From assembly GCF_015245355.1 (NCBI RefSeq), contig NZ_CP063311.1:3367179-3431178 (forward strand): 64,000 nucleotides of DNA, given 5' to 3'. Of this stretch, positions 1 to 11,773 are shown piece after piece. Source of the DNA: Anabaenopsis elenkinii CCIBt3563 (GTDB lineage Bacteria; Cyanobacteriota; Cyanobacteriia; Cyanobacteriales; Nostocaceae). The notes under the pieces were generated by a model. The model was not told the DNA's origin. It saw only the letters and a program-made list of their open reading frames with translations, and did no database searches. Numbering within the stretch: the first letter of the stretch is position 1; every line of letters begins with the position of its first letter. The translations under genes and the position numbers were made by a program.

Positions 1-321
1 GGAGCAGCAGAAGCAGATTGGTATGACGCTATTTACATCTCAGATGATGAGATTTTTGATGGGTCTGATACTTTTATTACATCGCAATCTATTTCTGAGC
101 AAACACCCTTAGCAGCAGATGGTAGCTACACTATTACTAGTAATATTACTTTACCCAATAGGATTACAAGTGTAGGCAATCGTTACCTGTTATTCCGTAC
201 TGACCATGAGAACAATCAGCTCGAAACAGATGAGACTAATAATACCTTCCCTCAGTCCTGGGGAATCAACCCAAGTCTCCCTGTTATTGCAACCATCAGC
301 CACCGAAGAATTAACAGTTTA
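1..321 (+). pseudogene. 5' part of the large exoprotein, in another frame
   Basis: The first 321 bases are open in frame 1 and enter from outside the window. The translation includes [20 protein letters not shown], typical of the end of a CARDB-like extracellular domain. Frame 1 stops with TAA at 319-321. From about 240 the protein-like reading moves to frame 2, which then stays open to 8380. Frame 2 has stops at about 107 and 176, so it is not coding upstream. The two parts therefore look like one gene broken by a small indel or a larger out-of-frame deletion near 240-260. A sequencing error cannot be excluded from one read of the sequence. Confidence 0.6.
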
Positions 322-3300
322 TAACGGAGATATAGTCATTGCTGGGGATGAAGCATCATTACAACTCCCCTTTAGCTTCCGCGCCATATCAGAAGCTACA
401 GGTAACTTAAATATTAGTGTCGTCAATGAACTATTTTTCTTTGCCGAAGGTTCACCCAGGTTAGAAAATGCCACAATCACCCTTGTTGATCCCTTTACTG
501 GTAGAGTAATTTTCTCAGAAACCGATGCCGACGGACTGTTATTAAAGAATGACTTAACAGAAGGGTATTATAAACTCAGAGTTACAGCCGACAGCCATGA
601 TACCTATGAGCGCAATATCTACATAGGCGCAGGAGAAACCAACAACGTTCAAGCTTTCCTTTCCCGTCAGACAGTTAAATATACCTGGACTGTAGTCCCC
701 ACGGAAATCGAAGACAGATATACAATCACCATCGAAAGCGTTTTTGAAACTGATGTCCCCATTCCCACAGTAGTCATCGAACCGACATTTATTGACTTGG
801 AACGGTTGCAAGTCGTCGGTCAAGTCATGCAGATTGATATTACAGCCACTAATCATGGTTTAATTGCGGCTGAAGATATTAACCTATTTTTCGGTACACA
901 TCCTTTCTATACAATTGAGCCGCTAATTAATAACATCGATACACTAGCCGCCAAGAGTTCCATTACAGTACCAGTTCGTATTACTCGCATTGCCGACTTT
1001 GACAGTTTAAGCACCTCTGGGGGAGAATTAGCCTTACAATCCACCCCCTCGGTTCCTTGTAGTATTTCAGCCGGTTTAGATTACTACTATGAATGTGCAG
1101 GGGAACCAATTAAACGAGCCATCCCCATTCCTTTCTTCAATGTTCAAGGTAATTGTGTTAGTGGAGGTGGCGGTGGATTTGGTGGCGGCGGATTTGGTGG
1201 CGGTGGATTTGGTGGCGGTGGATTTGGCGGTGGCGGTGGACGTATCACCCCTGTGACAGTTAATATACAGTCTAGCGACTGCGATCCTTGCAAGGAAAAG
1301 AATAGACAGGCACTTGGTTGTTTATCCCTGGCTACCCTTGGTTGTGTTCCTAACCCCCTGAGTACTGCTGCTACCGTGATTGCTTGTACTATTGCCTTGG
1401 GAGATGGGGAACTTACTTTTGGTGATGGAGGTTGCATTCCTGGTCCAATTGGTTGTACTTCTTCCATTATTGATTGTCTGAAAAGTATTTGTTATGGCTT
1501 TCTATCCAATGACATCACTACAGCTAATGCCTCCGGTACAATTAATGCTGGACTGGCTCAATTAACGAGTTATTTGGAATACTGGCAAACACTGCAAGAT
1601 TTTTATTTACTGTACTATGGGGATTCCGCTTGGTTAGAAGCAAGCTCTCAAAACCAGGAGCTACTTAATACCTGGATGACAGCCTTTAGTAACAATACTC
1701 AAGGTTCAACATCAGCAGAAGTAAAAATCTCAGATACAGAAAGGGCAGAATTACTTACCTTAGCACTTCCCAATGTATTAACCGGTGCCAACGTTAATAA
1801 GTTTATAGACCGTTGGAATAGAACCATTGACTACTACAGCCAAGGTATTTACAGTGTCCAAGATGTTCCAGCAGGGGAAAATACTGACTTTTTAGCCCAG
1901 GATCAACTCCGAGCAATTGGTACTAATATAGACTCCATCCTCAGTGAGTTGGAAACAGCAGGTTATGAGGACTTAACCCAAGCAACATTAGATGTAGTCA
2001 ACGAATTGCAGAAAGCCCTAGAAGGAGGCGGGGGAGTATGCGCCACAGTCAGACTCCGCATCGACCAAGAAGCAGTAATGACTCGTGCAGCCTTCCTGGG
2101 AACCCTAGAAATAGAAAATGGTAATCCCACCAACATAGAAAACCTCTCAGTTATCCTGGAAGTTAAAGACGCTCAAGGAAACATAGTTAACGAACTCTTT
2201 GGCATCACCGCCCCCATTCTCAGGAACATCAGCGCTGTAGATGGTACTGGTATCCTCACAGGAAACAACCCCAATACCCCCCAAAATGAAGGCATTGGTA
2301 CCGCCCATTGGACATTTATCCCTACTAACCTCGCCGCACTGGAAGTACCCACACAATACAGTATCGGTGGAGTTCTCTCCTACCTGGAAAATGGCGCTAA
2401 CATCACCGTACCCCTCCTTTCTGCCCCCATCACCGTTTTCCCCCAAGCTGAATTATATTTAGACTATTTCCATCAAAGAGATGTTTTCGCCGATGATCCC
2501 TTCACTGATAAAATAGAAATCTCAGTACCCTACTCCCTCGGTGTTCTAGTTCGTAACGAAGGGAAAGGCGAAGCTAAAAACCTAAAAATCACCTCCGGTC
2601 AGCCCAAAATCATCGAAAATGAGAAGGGATTATTAATTGACTTCCAAATCATCGGCTCAGAAGTCAATGGTAGAGGAGTTAATCCCTCCCTCACTGTAGA
2701 CTTTGGTAACATCCCCGCTGGGGATACCGCCGTGGCTAACTGGCTGCTCAAGTCTTCCTTACAAGGGAAATTCATCGAGTACAGCGCCACCTTTGAACAC
2801 ATTAACAGCTTGGGTAAACCAGAACTATCCTTAATCAAAGAAGTCACCATACATGAACTCATCCGCATAGTTCAAGTTGACCATCCTCAACCAGATAACT
2901 TACCAGACTTCCTCGTTAACGGTACCTTTGACGCGGAATTTACCCCCGATATTCTTTACTTTAGTAGCGGTGGTACCGCCCCAGTAAAGGCTGTTAAAAA
3001 TGCCACCATTGACGCTGCTCCCACCATCAATGATTTAACCGTACAAATTAGCGCCACAGTAGAAGACGGGTGGACATATTTCCGCCTTCCTGAACCCAGT
3101 GATAGTCAATTTGATATTGTGCAAATCCTCCGGGGTGACGGTACACAAATTAACCCGGAAAATATTTGGACAACAGATCGCACCTTCCCCAGTACAGGAC
3201 GCCCCACTTACGAAAACATTCTGCACTTCCTGGATGATACCACTGCGGGCAATACTAACTACACCGTTATTTATACTCCCGGCGGTCCTAGGGTCACTAA

Positions 3301-6300
3301 CATTAGTAATATTGGTTCCGAGGCGATCGCCACCGCCGTCAATGCAATTACAGTGGAATTTTCCGAACCCATTCAAGGCCATACCTTTGACTACACCGAC
3401 TTAAGCCTGACTCTCAATGGTGGTAGTAACCTGATTAATAACACTGTTACCACCATTGCTTTATCTCCCACCCGCTACCAAATCACGGGATTAAACAACC
3501 TCACCAGAGAAGATGGGGAATATACTCTCACAGTCAACGCCAATGGCATCCAAGATACCACAGGTAAAGTAGGCATTGACTCCCTGAGTGAAACCTGGGT
3601 AAAAAGTCCCACCGGCAACGCAGACACCACTGCACCGGAAATAGTGGATGTTGTTAATCTGCTGATTAACCCCCGTAACCAACCAGTATCCGGTATTAAT
3701 GTCATCTTTTCCGAAAAGATTGACCTCAGTACCTTCACCTCCTCAGATATTACCCTTACCCGCGATAGTGGTACTAACTTAATTAATAGTTCCGTCACCA
3801 TCGCTGCTATTGATGATACCACCTACCGGATTAATGGACTCAGTGGGTTAACGGCAATTGACGGAAGATATACCCTGACAGTCAGTGCTGCAAATATTCA
3901 AGACCTAGCAGGGAACCTAGGAATCGGTATACAATCGGAAACCTGGGTAATGGATACCATTGCTCCGGCTTTACCCACTAATATTACCGTCACCAATCCT
4001 TTCCTCCCAGCAGGTTTGAGTTTAGCATCCTTACAACCTTTAACAGTATCGGGACAGCAGCGCATTAACACCACTACCCCTACCATTAGTGGTGAATTAG
4101 GAGAAACCGGGTTAAAAGTCTTCTTCTATGATCAAGTTACTAACCAACTCTTACAACAAGCAACGGTTACGGGAACTGAATTTACTGGTAATGTTCAATT
4201 ACCCGCTCCCGGAGCTAGAGAATTAGGCATTAGACTAGAAGATGCAGCCGGAAATACTACAAACACGACTTTAAGCCTGTTTGCCGATGTAATTCCCCCG
4301 GTTATCACTCAATTTCTCAATGTTCCTACTTCTAGCCCCAACTCATTGCCATTCATTGATGTTCAATTCTCTGAACTCATTGATATTAACACCTTTGACA
4401 GGGCTGATATTACTCTCACCCGTGATGGTGTTCTCCTTACCATTCCGGAAACCGTGACTGTTAGTTATATATCTGATACTACCTACCGAATTAACGGATT
4501 AGAAAACTTAACAGCAACGCCGGGAACTTACAGCTTACGGGTTGATGCTACCACGATCCAAGACAACGCTGGTAATAGTGGGGGTGAAGCAAAAACCACT
4601 ATGTTCACAGTTACACCACCCCCGACACTGGGAATTAGTTTAATTCAAACTGGTGGTAGTACCATGGTGACAGAAGGTGGAAATACTGACACTTATACTA
4701 TTTCCTTAAAAACCCAGCCTAGTGCTGACGTTACCATTACCTTGAGTCCAGGGAATCAAATCACTACTAATACCAATACTCTCATTTTTACCCCTGCTAA
4801 TTGGAACATTGCCCAGGTGGTGACGGTGACGGCGGTGGATGATGTGGTTACCGAAGGAACACACAATGATAGTATTACCCACAGTATTAGTAGTGCGGAC
4901 TCTGAATACAATAGCTTAACTCTGCCCACGGTGAATGTCACCATCATAGATAATGATGCAGAAATTAGAGGTAGGGTTTGGCATGATGTCAATGGTAATG
5001 CCGCTAGAGATGAAAATGAGCCTAGCCTGGAAAATTGGACGGTTTATTTAGATGGCAATAATAATAGTCAACTAGATGAGGGTGAGGTTTTTACTACTAC
5101 AGATGCAGATGGTAATTATACTTTTAATGATCTGCGTCCTGGTACTTATCGGGTGGCTCAAGTTCTCCCAGAGGGTTGGCAACAAACTTACCCCATTGTG
5201 AATGTTAGTACCACTGCTGCGGATATTCCCCTATTTATTCCTACTTTGCCTGTAACTACAAGTGATACGGCGCAACTTAACTTTAGTTCTCCCGATTACA
5301 TTGTTACAGAAGATGGCATCGCCTTGACGGAAATTGTGGTCACCCGCAGTGGTAATCTTGCTGGTGTGGTGGGTGCAACAATTACTTTTATGGATGGGAC
5401 GGCTCAAGGCTGTGGTTGTGGTCCTAGTTCGGTTAATAATGATTTCCATAACACTCCCATTACTATTACCTTCGCCGAAAACGAAACTACCAAAGTTATC
5501 GCTGTAGAAAATGCTGTGCTAGGTAATCCCAAGGCCATCCGCATCCGTAATGATAGTCAGGTTGAAGGGAATGAATACTTTACTATTAAGTTGACCAATC
5601 CCACGGGGGGCGCATCAATTGGGAGTCAAGGTATAGCTACAGTGACAATTATTGATGATGAATCTCCTAGTGATATTGTCATCACTCCTAATACACAACT
5701 TGTCTCTTGGGATAATACTCAACCATTAAGTTTAATTAACCTCGATGAATTCTGGGCAGATACCCGCTTTACTAACATCAAGGGTCAGGGTTACAGCACC
5801 GTGATCATTGACACGGGTATTGATTTAAATCATCCCTTCTTTGGTGCTGATGATGATAATGATGGCATTGCCGACCGAATTGTTTACCAGTATGATTTTG
5901 CTGATAGGGATGATAACGCCAGCGATAAAAATAACCACGGTTCCCACGTCGCTAGTATCGTCGCCTCCGTCGCCCCAGATAGTAATCTGATTATCCTCAA
6001 AGTCTTTAGAGATAACGGTTCTGGTTACTTCTCAGACTTAGAAGCAGCTTTACAATGGGTCAACAGCAACGCTGATACATATAATATTGCATCTGTCAAC
6101 CTTTCCCTAGGAGATAATCAAAACTGGACTACCCCTGTGGGGCGTTATGGTATTGCGGATGAACTAGCCGCCATAGCTAACCAAAATATCATCATTTCTG
6201 CTGCTGCGGGCAATAGTTTCTACACCTTCAACAGCCAACCCGGACTCGCTTACCCCGCCATTGACCCCAATGTGATTTCTGTGGGTGCGGTGTGGGTAGA

Positions 6301-8380
6301 TGATTTTGGCGCTCACACCTTCGGTAATGGAGCGATCAACTACAGCACCGGATCTGACCACATTGCTAGTTTCTCCCAACGTCACCCATTGATAGATGTA
6401 TTTGCCCCTGGTATTTTTATCACAGGTGCCAACGCTAGCGGCGGTACTATCACCATGGGGGGAACATCTCAAGCCACCCCCTACATTACCGGAATTGCTA
6501 CCCTAGCCCAAGAAATCGCCCAAACCTATTTAGATAGGGAATTAACATTAACGGAATTCCGCACATTATTAAGCACCACCAGTGATTTAATTATTGACGG
6601 TGATGTGGAAAACGATAATGTCAATAATACAGGCATTGCCTATCCTCGGATTAATATGTTAGGTCTAGCTGAAGCTATTCTCAACCTCGGCGATACTACT
6701 CCTAATTCAGGTGCGGTGAATCCTGGTAACAGTAATCATGATAATTCTGGGGTAACTACCAATAACGTCAGCCTCGTTCACACCGTCACCCTGACATCAG
6801 GACAAGTTGCTACAAATATTGATTTTGGTAATCAACTTATTCCCGATTTCCCCCCTGTCAACAATGCACCCATACTGACTAACCCCATTCTTGATCAGAT
6901 CGTTCTATCCAGTTCTAATTTCACATTTACTCTACCTACTGATACCTTCTCAGATGTAGATGTAATTAACCCCTTTAAAAATTTAGTAATCTTCGGTGAT
7001 AGTCTCTCTGATACTGGTAAATTGTACACTGCTACAGGTAACCTGTTCCCTCCATCGCCAAATTACCAGGGACGTTTTTCTAACGGTTTAATTTGGGTTG
7101 ATTATTTCGCCGGTGAGTTAGAATTTACCCCGGAAACTGTGAAAAACTTTGCCTTTGGCGGTGCTACAACCGGTGAATTTAGCAGTAATCCTTTATTACC
7201 CTTTGCTATACCAGGATTACTCACCCAGGTTGAGGAATTTATTGATTTAACTGCTACTAATCCTATTGGCGCAGATGGATTGTATGTGATTTGGGCTGGT
7301 GCTAATGATTTTCTATCGATTCCAGCAGATGTTAACCAAGCTATCACTGATGCTGTAAATAATATCAGTAGTGCCATCGGCATCTTAGCACAGTCAGGCG
7401 CTCAAGAGATTTTGGTAGCTAATTTGCCAGACTTGGGATTTATTCCCGCTTTGAGAAATACTCCTAATGCTCCAGGGGCTACAGCTATTACTACAGGCTT
7501 TAATACTGCTTTAAGTGCGGCATTAAACAACTTAGCACCCAGTTTGAATGTCAATTTATCTTTGATAGATAACTTTGCTTTACTGCAGGAAGATAACAGT
7601 GTCCTCCAGGAGTACGGATTTACTAATTATACAACTCCTCTGATTAATATAACTGACCCTGTATCTGCGGATGAATATTTCTTTTGGGATGAAAGACATC
7701 CTACTACTAAAGGTCATCAATTGATTGCGGAAAACTTGAGAAATCAACTGCTCAATCAGCAACTGATTCCAGATTTCCTCACCTACTCAGCCACATTAGA
7801 AAATGGTGAACCCTTACCTTCATGGTTAACTTTTAATCCTGTTACTCGCACCTTTAGCGGTACACCGGGTAATGAAGATGTCGGTACTTTTGATATTACC
7901 GTCACTGCTAGAGATACAGCGGGTACAAGTGTGGGTGATACCTTCGCCTTGACAGTAGTAGACCGACCTCCCAACGTCCTCAATCCCGCAGATATTGACG
8001 GTAACGGTAGGGTAACGGGTGCGGATTTACTATTCATTGACCAATATCTACTTTTACGCAATAATCCTAATGTTGATGCGATTTTACAAAGCTCTTTTAA
8101 TCTCTTTAGCACTGAAACTGTGGGAGCCACAAACACCACAGGTTCTGCTTTGAGGAGTGCGATCGCGAATGGGGTCAACAACTTAGCTTTTGATGTTGAT
8201 GGTAATGGTCAAGTCACAGGGGGGGATATTTTCTTAATTCGTCAAGGACTGTTACTCAAGAATAATCCTAACGTCAATGCCATTCTAGAAACCACCTTTA
8301 ATCTGTTTACCAGTGAACTCACAGGACCGAGAAACACAGGAGCCGAAATTAATGCTTTTACCTCCGGGTTGCTGGGGTAG
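206..8380 (+). CDS. Giant mosaic exoprotein: Ig-like, Calx-beta, S8 protease, GDSL esterase, dockerin-like
   Basis: The open frame encodes 2724 residues, but the ATG at 206 lies inside the overlapping frame-1 fragment and has no support as a start. Residue positions below count from it. Order: a SPGEST Ig-like segment (13-65), a carboxypeptidase-regulatory-like region (65-155), a Gly-rich linker (320-346), a Cys-rich segment (350-440), three Ig-like repeats with SETWV ends (about 1026-1470), a Calx-beta-like domain (1475-1582), an SdrD-B-like domain starting with [19 protein letters not shown] (1586-1665), a Calx-beta domain (1685-1820), and a subtilisin domain with Asp1869 (DTGID), His1911 (NHGSHV) and Ser2088 (GGTSQATP). 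A GDSL hydrolase follows with Ser2266 (GDSLSD) and Asp2495/His2498 (DERHP). Two DxDGNGxVTGxD dockerin-like repeats end the protein (about 2595-2718). It is probably a secreted or surface hydrolase; with its 5' end out of frame it may not be produced. Confidence 0.8.
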   Translation: MRTISSKQMRLIIPSLSPGESTQVSLLLQPSATEELTVYNGDIVIAGDEASLQLPFSFRAISEATGNLNISVVNELFFFAEGSPRLENATITLVDPFTGRVIFSETDADGLLLKNDLTEGYYKLRVTADSHDTYERNIYIGAGETNNVQAFLSRQTVKYTWTVVPTEIEDRYTITIESVFETDVPIPTVVIEPTFIDLERLQVVGQVMQIDITATNHGLIAAEDINLFFGTHPFYTIEPLINNIDTLAAKSSITVPVRITRIADFDSLSTSGGELALQSTPSVPCSISAGLDYYYECAGEPIKRAIPIPFFNVQGNCVSGGGGGFGGGGFGGGGFGGGGFGGGGGRITPVTVNIQSSDCDPCKEKNRQALGCLSLATLGCVPNPLSTAATVIACTIALGDGELTFGDGGCIPGPIGCTSSIIDCLKSICYGFLSNDITTANASGTINAGLAQLTSYLEYWQTLQDFYLLYYGDSAWLEASSQNQELLNTWMTAFSNNTQGSTSAEVKISDTERAELLTLALPNVLTGANVNKFIDRWNRTIDYYSQGIYSVQDVPAGENTDFLAQDQLRAIGTNIDSILSELETAGYEDLTQATLDVVNELQKALEGGGGVCATVRLRIDQEAVMTRAAFLGTLEIENGNPTNIENLSVILEVKDAQGNIVNELFGITAPILRNISAVDGTGILTGNNPNTPQNEGIGTAHWTFIPTNLAALEVPTQYSIGGVLSYLENGANITVPLLSAPITVFPQAELYLDYFHQRDVFADDPFTDKIEISVPYSLGVLVRNEGKGEAKNLKITSGQPKIIENEKGLLIDFQIIGSEVNGRGVNPSLTVDFGNIPAGDTAVANWLLKSSLQGKFIEYSATFEHINSLGKPELSLIKEVTIHELIRIVQVDHPQPDNLPDFLVNGTFDAEFTPDILYFSSGGTAPVKAVKNATIDAAPTINDLTVQISATVEDGWTYFRLPEPSDSQFDIVQILRGDGTQINPENIWTTDRTFPSTGRPTYENILHFLDDTTAGNTNYTVIYTPGGPRVTNISNIGSEAIATAVNAITVEFSEPIQGHTFDYTDLSLTLNGGSNLINNTVTTIALSPTRYQITGLNNLTREDGEYTLTVNANGIQDTTGKVGIDSLSETWVKSPTGNADTTAPEIVDVVNLLINPRNQPVSGINVIFSEKIDLSTFTSSDITLTRDSGTNLINSSVTIAAIDDTTYRINGLSGLTAIDGRYTLTVSAANIQDLAGNLGIGIQSETWVMDTIAPALPTNITVTNPFLPAGLSLASLQPLTVSGQQRINTTTPTISGELGETGLKVFFYDQVTNQLLQQATVTGTEFTGNVQLPAPGARELGIRLEDAAGNTTNTTLSLFADVIPPVITQFLNVPTSSPNSLPFIDVQFSELIDINTFDRADITLTRDGVLLTIPETVTVSYISDTTYRINGLENLTATPGTYSLRVDATTIQDNAGNSGGEAKTTMFTVTPPPTLGISLIQTGGSTMVTEGGNTDTYTISLKTQPSADVTITLSPGNQITTNTNTLIFTPANWNIAQVVTVTAVDDVVTEGTHNDSITHSISSADSEYNSLTLPTVNVTIIDNDAEIRGRVWHDVNGNAARDENEPSLENWTVYLDGNNNSQLDEGEVFTTTDADGNYTFNDLRPGTYRVAQVLPEGWQQTYPIVNVSTTAADIPLFIPTLPVTTSDTAQLNFSSPDYIVTEDGIALTEIVVTRSGNLAGVVGATITFMDGTAQGCGCGPSSVNNDFHNTPITITFAENETTKVIAVENAVLGNPKAIRIRNDSQVEGNEYFTIKLTNPTGGASIGSQGIATVTIIDDESPSDIVITPNTQLVSWDNTQPLSLINLDEFWADTRFTNIKGQGYSTVIIDTGIDLNHPFFGADDDNDGIADRIVYQYDFADRDDNASDKNNHGSHVASIVASVAPDSNLIILKVFRDNGSGYFSDLEAALQWVNSNADTYNIASVNLSLGDNQNWTTPVGRYGIADELAAIANQNIIISAAAGNSFYTFNSQPGLAYPAIDPNVISVGAVWVDDFGAHTFGNGAINYSTGSDHIASFSQRHPLIDVFAPGIFITGANASGGTITMGGTSQATPYITGIATLAQEIAQTYLDRELTLTEFRTLLSTTSDLIIDGDVENDNVNNTGIAYPRINMLGLAEAILNLGDTTPNSGAVNPGNSNHDNSGVTTNNVSLVHTVTLTSGQVATNIDFGNQLIPDFPPVNNAPILTNPILDQIVLSSSNFTFTLPTDTFSDVDVINPFKNLVIFGDSLSDTGKLYTATGNLFPPSPNYQGRFSNGLIWVDYFAGELEFTPETVKNFAFGGATTGEFSSNPLLPFAIPGLLTQVEEFIDLTATNPIGADGLYVIWAGANDFLSIPADVNQAITDAVNNISSAIGILAQSGAQEILVANLPDLGFIPALRNTPNAPGATAITTGFNTALSAALNNLAPSLNVNLSLIDNFALLQEDNSVLQEYGFTNYTTPLINITDPVSADEYFFWDERHPTTKGHQLIAENLRNQLLNQQLIPDFLTYSATLENGEPLPSWLTFNPVTRTFSGTPGNEDVGTFDITVTARDTAGTSVGDTFALTVVDRPPNVLNPADIDGNGRVTGADLLFIDQYLLLRNNPNVDAILQSSFNLFSTETVGATNTTGSALRSAIANGVNNLAFDVDGNGQVTGGDIFLIRQGLLLKNNPNVNAILETTFNLFTSELTGPRNTGAEINAFTSGLLG

Positions 8381-8663
8381 TTTTCTGGTCAGATGGGGGG
8401 CTTGCCACTGCAATCATTTCTGTGAGAAGGGAATTACAATTTTGATGATCTATCCCTGTGGCTAGGGATTAATCTGGCGATCGCTGTACACAAATATACG
8501 GAACTGCGATCGCTTCCCTAGTTAATCTTCTTGGCCGTGTTAGCTCTTGCTGGGGATTTACCGCACGTAAACCACAATAGCTCTAATGCAATTAAGGGCC
8601 AACTACCCATAGCCAAAGATTCCTCTATGGCTTTAAATCTGTGAATTTACCCGGATGAATGAC
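8381..8663. other. Convergent intergenic region with HIP1 sites
   Basis: This spacer separates the convergent exoprotein and type IIG genes. It holds HIP1-type GCGATCGC cores near 8477 and 8506 and no open frame that looks coding. I see no clear terminator with a T-run. Confidence 0.4.
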
Positions 8664-11600
8664 TTAGCCTTCCATAATAGCTATTTCCTCATCAGTTAAT
8701 TCATAGAGTTCATACACCAACTGATTAATCTGTCTATCTGTAGCATTAATTTGTTGTTGAATTCTTCTTTTAGCTGGGGGTGTTTGGGCTTGATTTAGCT
8801 GTTCATGTAAAAACAACATTTGTTCAACCAATTGAATCATACGATTATGAATTAAGTTATCAGTAGACTTCGACAAGTCCAATAATTTAATAGGTATTCT
8901 TTGAATAAATTGTTTATTTAAAGCAATATAGCCTCCTCTAAACGGGGTACTAATTAACCTTAAGAATTTATTGATTAATTGAGAATTAAGAACTCCTAAT
9001 AAATACAAATAAGATATATGAGTATTCTCTAATAGAGAAATACCATATCCTCCTCCACCACCCCCTCCGCTACCAACAAAATAATAATCACCGTTTAAAT
9101 CAGCAGCGAAACAACTACCAGTAGCAATTGCAGGGACTAGTAACTTTGGTGAATTAAACCGGGTATGATTTTTCTTGTATACATAACCATACCAAGATTC
9201 ACCCATGTTACCCTTATTTCTGGCTGCTAAACGCTCTTGGTTCTCTTGAATGTAATCCCATGTGAGAGGAAATTTATTTTGATATTCACTGACTGATAAT
9301 AAAACAGATTTTTTATTCATGGTTACATAGGGGAAAATGAGACGTTTATTAACATTTTTTAAACAATACCTATGAATATTCACAGAACCTTTTAACAAGT
9401 ATTTTAGAAAATCATTTTCTAGCCAATGTAATTGACCAGTTGCTTGAGATTTACACAAAACTTGCCGATTTTCTATATTTACCTGTTCAAGAATAAATAT
9501 ATCATCTGCATCAGTTTGTAACCCTACGAATAAATGGCAAATATCACCTAACTTTGTCGGTAATAAATTAAGTTTATTAAACCATTGTTCATTTTTTACC
9601 ATAACAAAGTTCCACTCATTATTAGAAATATATGAGCTAGGAAACATTTGACTCATGATATTTTCATTTTCCTGGTTACTCCAATCAATTAAACTATCGA
9701 CTTGACAAACCTCAAAACTTTGATTTTTCTGCTTACTTAAAAATAACAAACAAGTGTATGTAGTTGCTGTGGTAAAAACTTGTTGATGACCAAAATAGAT
9801 TATTTGATTTAATGATTTACTTTTTGCTATTAAACCCCTGAGAATTTCTCCATATTGAGCATTAAAAAACTTATGGGGTAAGATAAAACCCAAACGCCCA
9901 TCCTTTCTTAACAGATTTAGTCCTTTTTCTACAAAAACAACATAAATATCATAATTTCCCTTACTTGCAGAAACATATTGTTCCTTATAAAATTTTACTT
10001 CCAAAGCAGCCCATTCCTTTAAAGCTTGAATGCGAATGTAGGGAGGGTTACCAATCACTACATCAAACCCCCCTTGCTTCATAATTACTGGGAAAGCTAT
10101 TTCCCAATCAAACACATTAACTCGATCAGCTGTATCTTCATCTAATAAATTAAGCTGATTATTATGATAAAATTTTCCATCTATTAAAGAGTTACCACAC
10201 TGAATATTATCATCTAAATCTGGTAAAGCCCTTTCTTTTAAAAATTCTAACTGTTTGGTGATGGTTTCTCCAGACTCACCTTCTAAGACCTTTAACAACA
10301 AAGATAACTTAGTTGTTTCTACTGCTTGTTGGTCAATATCTACACCATAAATGTGAGTTAATAAAATGCGTTTTCTCTCAGTTGCAGTTAAGCGCCAAGT
10401 ATTACTGCTAACTTGATAAATTTTATTTTTGTACTTCTTGGGGTTGTGCAAATATTGCTGTAAATACCAATCTAATAAGAACTGATAAGCAACAATTAAA
10501 AAAGAACCTGACCCACACGCAGGGTCAATAACTGTCATGTCTTGGACTTTTTCCGGTTTCTTATCCTCTAATGCTTTACCAATGGTATGTTTAACAATAT
10601 AATCCACAATATAACTAGGAGTATAATAAACACCCCCAGCTTTTCTCACTTCTGGTTTATCTTCTATTACTACTTGGCGACTTGCGGATAAAGTAATCAC
10701 TTTACCTAGAAACTGCTCATAAACTTGTCCTAAAATTTCTACAGGAATTACAGAAAATTCATAGGGAGTTTCTGGGGGATACAATTTTTTAATGATAGCC
10801 CTCAAGGGATAATCTTCTATTACCAAATTGAGAGTAAAATCATCTGGTGCTTCCCTTCCTTTCTCCTGTTGAAAATGAAATAAACCAGAATTATAACGAT
10901 AGTCAGCATTAATAAATAAACGCCCTAACTCTTGATAAATATTATTAAATTTTAATAAGTTAAATAACTGCTGATAATTTTCTATTTCCCTATCTTCGCA
11001 AATCCGCAGAAAGACAATTCTATTAATGGTGATTTGGACGGCAAAGTTTAACTCTCGTTGCTCAATTTCCGGGTTGCGCCAAGCAATATTAGCGCCTAAA
11101 TTTTCTCGCCAAGTTTCAATTTCCTGTAAAAAAGCTTTATCAACAGTGATACCGGCTTTTACTTGAGTTTCAGCAAATTTTTCTAAAGCACCATTTAATA
11201 CTGCTTCTTTAGAAAATAGTTGATAAATTTCTGCCCATTTTTCTACATATTCTGTATAATGAAAATGTTTAACTCTGCCTTGAGATGCTGAATCATTTTT
11301 ATTGGGCATCAGGCGACAATCATAAACGGAAAATTCCTCAAAATCTGTGAGAATGCTGAGAGGTAATTTAGCTGACCATCCATAACGCCTGAGTTGAAAC
11401 GCAGCACTAATATTTGTCCCTACATTTACAGCAGGTTTTTTCGCTTCTACAAAAAACTTTCTGACTCCCCCTACCCGAAAACTATAATCTGGTGCTTTGG
11501 CTTTTTCAGTACGAGTAGTTTTTAAACTATGTTCATGAACAACATCTTGGTAAATGTCAGCTGTTTGTTGTTCATTGCTCATGTCCCATCCCAAGGACGC

Positions 11601-11720
11601 AAAAAATGGATCAATAAATTGAATCCGAGTTTGTGTTTCGTTTAACCCACCTGCTTTATATAAATCTATTTGCTGGTGAAAATGCTCAACAAGTCGAATG
11701 ATATTTACAGGTACATTCAT
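8664..11720 (-). CDS. Type IIG restriction-modification protein (Eco57I-like)
   Basis: This 1018-residue single-chain enzyme would methylate adenine at N6 and cut DNA. The N-terminal part has a PD-(D/E)xK-like arrangement, with DYSFRVGG followed by FFVEAKKP at about residues 75-105, consistent with a nuclease domain. The methylase follows, with the AdoMet motif DPACGSGSF at about residue 400 and the catalytic NPPYIR at about 558, an order typical of gamma-class N6-adenine methylases. The last 400 residues should hold the target-recognition domain and include a long glycine run (nt about 9050-9075). The end is the usual helical tail with YELYELTDEE. No separate R or S gene is nearby, which fits type IIG. 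Specificity cannot be read from the sequence. The gene is convergent with the exoprotein and upstream of the end of the LpxB-like gene. Confidence 0.9.
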   Translation of the reverse strand: MNVPVNIIRLVEHFHQQIDLYKAGGLNETQTRIQFIDPFFASLGWDMSNEQQTADIYQDVVHEHSLKTTRTEKAKAPDYSFRVGGVRKFFVEAKKPAVNVGTNISAAFQLRRYGWSAKLPLSILTDFEEFSVYDCRLMPNKNDSASQGRVKHFHYTEYVEKWAEIYQLFSKEAVLNGALEKFAETQVKAGITVDKAFLQEIETWRENLGANIAWRNPEIEQRELNFAVQITINRIVFLRICEDREIENYQQLFNLLKFNNIYQELGRLFINADYRYNSGLFHFQQEKGREAPDDFTLNLVIEDYPLRAIIKKLYPPETPYEFSVIPVEILGQVYEQFLGKVITLSASRQVVIEDKPEVRKAGGVYYTPSYIVDYIVKHTIGKALEDKKPEKVQDMTVIDPACGSGSFLIVAYQFLLDWYLQQYLHNPKKYKNKIYQVSSNTWRLTATERKRILLTHIYGVDIDQQAVETTKLSLLLKVLEGESGETITKQLEFLKERALPDLDDNIQCGNSLIDGKFYHNNQLNLLDEDTADRVNVFDWEIAFPVIMKQGGFDVVIGNPPYIRIQALKEWAALEVKFYKEQYVSASKGNYDIYVVFVEKGLNLLRKDGRLGFILPHKFFNAQYGEILRGLIAKSKSLNQIIYFGHQQVFTTATTYTCLLFLSKQKNQSFEVCQVDSLIDWSNQENENIMSQMFPSSYISNNEWNFVMVKNEQWFNKLNLLPTKLGDICHLFVGLQTDADDIFILEQVNIENRQVLCKSQATGQLHWLENDFLKYLLKGSVNIHRYCLKNVNKRLIFPYVTMNKKSVLLSVSEYQNKFPLTWDYIQENQERLAARNKGNMGESWYGYVYKKNHTRFNSPKLLVPAIATGSCFAADLNGDYYFVGSGGGGGGGYGISLLENTHISYLYLLGVLNSQLINKFLRLISTPFRGGYIALNKQFIQRIPIKLLDLSKSTDNLIHNRMIQLVEQMLFLHEQLNQAQTPPAKRRIQQQINATDRQINQLVYELYELTDEEIAIMEG

Positions 11721-11773
11721 GTTTGGTGTTAATAAGTAGTGTTATTTTGGGTATATGCATGAATTTTCTATCT

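Noticed and set aside
1144-1467. 107-codon minus-strand frame with PPPPNP repeats
   Set aside because: Shadow of the glycine-rich repeat of the exoprotein.
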